A DNA stretch of 50,605 nucleotides, taken from assembly GCA_903900345.1 (NCBI GenBank), contig CAIUMO010000026.1, positions 1-50,605 on the forward strand. Direction: 5' to 3'. A model generated the notes under the pieces. It searched no databases, had not been told where the DNA came from, and saw only the letters and a list, made by a program, of their open reading frames with translations. The position numbers were made by a program, and so were the translations under genes. How positions within the stretch are numbered: position 1 is the first letter of the stretch; the number at the start of each line of letters is the position of its first letter. Source of the DNA: an uncultured bacterium. Lineage in GTDB: Bacteria; Patescibacteriota; Saccharimonadia; Saccharimonadales; Saccharimonadaceae. Positions 48,939 through 50,605 of this stretch are shown here, one piece after another.

Positions 48939-50605
48939 GATTTAAATGGCGAGTATTAACGGCGTCTATATTTACCATGATGTTTATGTCGGTTTTGGGC
49001 TGTACTCAAACTTATGCCATCAACCCTGCGGACTTTAATCCTGGTAGGATTATTGACGATGAAGTTTTTTATAACAAAGATGCGATGAGTAATGTTGCTG
49101 AAGTTCAAAATTTTATCAATAATCATACGCCAACCTGTGATACATGGGGCACCCAGCCTTCTGGCTACGGTAATCTGACGCGTGCCCAGTATAATCAGCA
49201 AATTAAAGGTTGGGCTGGTCCACCTTATGTTTGTCTGCAGAATTATTATGAGAATCCAAACACTGGTGAAACTTCATTTGAAAAAGGTGGAGGTTCTTTT
49301 AGTGGCGGGGAAAGCGCAGCCCAGATTATATATGATGCAGCCCAACAATATACGATCAATCCAGAGGTACTTCTGGTCACCATTAGAAAAGAGTCGCTTA
49401 ATCTTTTCTCTGACGACTCGCCACTGAAGTCTCAATATAAGTATGCTATGGGTTATGCCTGTCCAGATAGTGGTCCAAATTACTCTGCATCTTGCGTTGA
49501 TTCAAAGTCTGGTTTTTATAAACAAGTTACTCTTGCTGCTTGGCAACTAAGACACTACTACGAAAATATGGGTTCTTATAATTACGCACCTGGGCGTATC
49601 AATACTATTCAATATGATACCAATCCATCTTGTGGGACTAGGGATGTATATATTGAAAACTACGCAACAGCTAGTTTATATATCTATACTCCATATACAC
49701 CCAGTGTCGCGTCTTTAAATGCATATCCTGGACAGACATCTAGTTGTGGATCATACGGAAATCGTAATTTTTGGTATATGTGGCAAGAATGGTTTGGGTC
49801 GCCATACGGAAATATAAAGGCGACACCGCTTACGGTCAGTGCTTCTGATGATCTGGGACAGAGATTTGTTGGCGATAAAATAACCGTTAGCTTTACTGTG
49901 AAGAATCTAGCTAGTAGGCCGTATACCTTTAAAGAGATTGGTATTGCTGGAAGGGATAGCGCTTGGCAGAGTACGGCGGCTATATTCTATGCAAACCTCA
50001 CCTTACAGCCTGGCGAAAGTCGTGTTGTGTCTGGCGACGTAACATTGCCGACGGAAGGTGAGTATAAATTCTTCGTTAGTAGTATCGGGCAGGGTGAATC
50101 TGACTGGAAAGAATGCTTTATTAATCAATCGCAAAGCACGTGCTATAACCCTTATGTTGTTCAGACAAAACCAGAAAAACATTTTCAGTATACCAATCAG
50201 GGTTCTGTAATTCGAAAATCGGATAAATTAGGTGTGAGCTATACGGTGACAAACCCTAGTCAAATATATAGCTTGAAGGATTCGATTAGTAAGATAACTT
50301 TATGGGTAGACGGTAATGCTCGTGGTCAATGGAATGATAATACCGGCGTTATTGCGCCAAATGGAACCGCAACGAAGACTTTTTCTTATAATATACCTAG
50401 CGACAGTAAATCATTAACTAACTATCAAATTTTTAATGCATTGGATGAGACCGTATTGCCTTTATTTACAGTTAAACCCGACATAACTCTAACCCAAGGG
50501 CTATCGCTATCAACAGCTAGTCCAAGAGCCCTAGACGACGTTACTGGATCATTCAAGGTCAAGAATAACTCTCAAGTGGCGATCACGAGGAATGAACAAC
50601 TCTGC
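48935..50605 (+). CDS. large secreted surface protein, 5' part, cut by window end
   Basis: The reading frame is open for 557 codons and runs off the window. A signal peptide (MRFKWRVLTASIFTMMFMSV to about TYAIN) is followed by a domain with FNPGRIIDDEVFYNKDAMSN, a Cys pair, and a lysozyme-like helical part AAQIIYDAAQQYTINPEVLL with VTIRKESLN (possible catalytic Glu) and WYMWQEWFG. At least two Ig-like or CARDB-like repeats follow (VSFTVKNLASRPYTF, YTVTNPSQ), spaced about 120 residues apart. This layout is like large adhesins or wall-active proteins. It overlaps the upstream anchored protein by 4 bases (ATGA). Confidence 0.8.
   Translation, partial: MRFKWRVLTASIFTMMFMSVLGCTQTYAINPADFNPGRIIDDEVFYNKDAMSNVAEVQNFINNHTPTCDTWGTQPSGYGNLTRAQYNQQIKGWAGPPYVCLQNYYENPNTGETSFEKGGGSFSGGESAAQIIYDAAQQYTINPEVLLVTIRKESLNLFSDDSPLKSQYKYAMGYACPDSGPNYSASCVDSKSGFYKQVTLAAWQLRHYYENMGSYNYAPGRINTIQYDTNPSCGTRDVYIENYATASLYIYTPYTPSVASLNAYPGQTSSCGSYGNRNFWYMWQEWFGSPYGNIKATPLTVSASDDLGQRFVGDKITVSFTVKNLASRPYTFKEIGIAGRDSAWQSTAAIFYANLTLQPGESRVVSGDVTLPTEGEYKFFVSSIGQGESDWKECFINQSQSTCYNPYVVQTKPEKHFQYTNQGSVIRKSDKLGVSYTVTNPSQIYSLKDSISKITLWVDGNARGQWNDNTGVIAPNGTATKTFSYNIPSDSKSLTNYQIFNALDETVLPLFTVKPDITLTQGLSLSTASPRALDDVTGSFKVKNNSQVAITRNEQLC

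Noticed and set aside
1-50605. Recoding of UGA as glycine (as in SR1/Gracilibacteria)
   Set aside because: TGA ends clear genes such as jag at the expected position, and conserved proteins are uninterrupted under the standard code.
1-50605. CRISPR arrays, insertion sequences or prophage
   Set aside because: No regularly spaced repeats, transposase or phage structural genes were seen; the tail-lysozyme domain belongs to the secretion locus.

Overview
The window looks like chromosome of an ultra-small, host-dependent Candidate Phyla Radiation bacterium, most likely a Candidatus Saccharibacteria (TM7) relative. Reasons: gene set and order around the replication origin (rpmH-rnpA-yidC-jag on one side, dnaA-dnaN-recF on the other), a VirB2/VirB4/VirB6/PrgI type IV secretion-like cluster beside it, FemAB and ComF homologues, many surface glycosyltransferases, no amino acid pathway beyond a lone trpB, and moderate AT richness with standard stop codons. 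The phylum call is inference from gene content. No rRNA is present to confirm it.

Layout. 1-523: no gene; nested complementary segments suggest a structured RNA that I cannot name. 524-7643: femAB, tsaD, a large secreted SGNH esterase, an unknown membrane protein, and trpB preceded by a 33-codon leader ORF with tandem Trp codons. 7794-7867: divergent promoters. 7924-14319: a compact seven-gene operon (HAD phosphatase, glycerol-1-phosphate dehydrogenase-like enzyme, two glycosyltransferases, a divergent nucleoside-diphosphate-kinase-like protein, an inositol-monophosphatase-family enzyme, an APH-like kinase) that looks like an undescribed phosphorylated-polyol or glycoconjugate pathway. 14391-15760: tRNA-Ser(UGA), comF, hsp20.

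15885-29622: the type IV secretion-like locus. Five tandem pilin-like proteins lie on the minus strand. On the plus strand are a membrane-anchored protein, VirB6/TrbL-like, PrgI-like, a two-gene VirB4, a large membrane protein, a secreted lysozyme plus CHAP-like wall hydrolase, and a small anchored protein. No relaxase or VirD4 coupling protein is in the window, so a role in contact with or secretion into a host cell fits better than self-transfer; this is inference.

29642-35738: the origin region (recF, dnaN, a small coupled ORF, dnaA, oriC with DnaA boxes on both sides of dnaA, rpmH, rnpA, yidC, jag). 35728-50605: envelope polysaccharide genes: a five-gene operon of GT4/GT2/GtrA proteins, a divergent Wzm/Wzt-type ABC exporter, a UGM/protoporphyrinogen-oxidase-like flavoprotein, a double-domain glycosyltransferase, a GT-C-like membrane protein, and the start of a secreted surface protein cut by the window end.

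A recurring regulatory feature is an (often extended) -10 box only 6-11 bases before the start codon, predicting leaderless mRNAs for many genes. Genes inside operons instead use short overlaps or Shine-Dalgarno sites.
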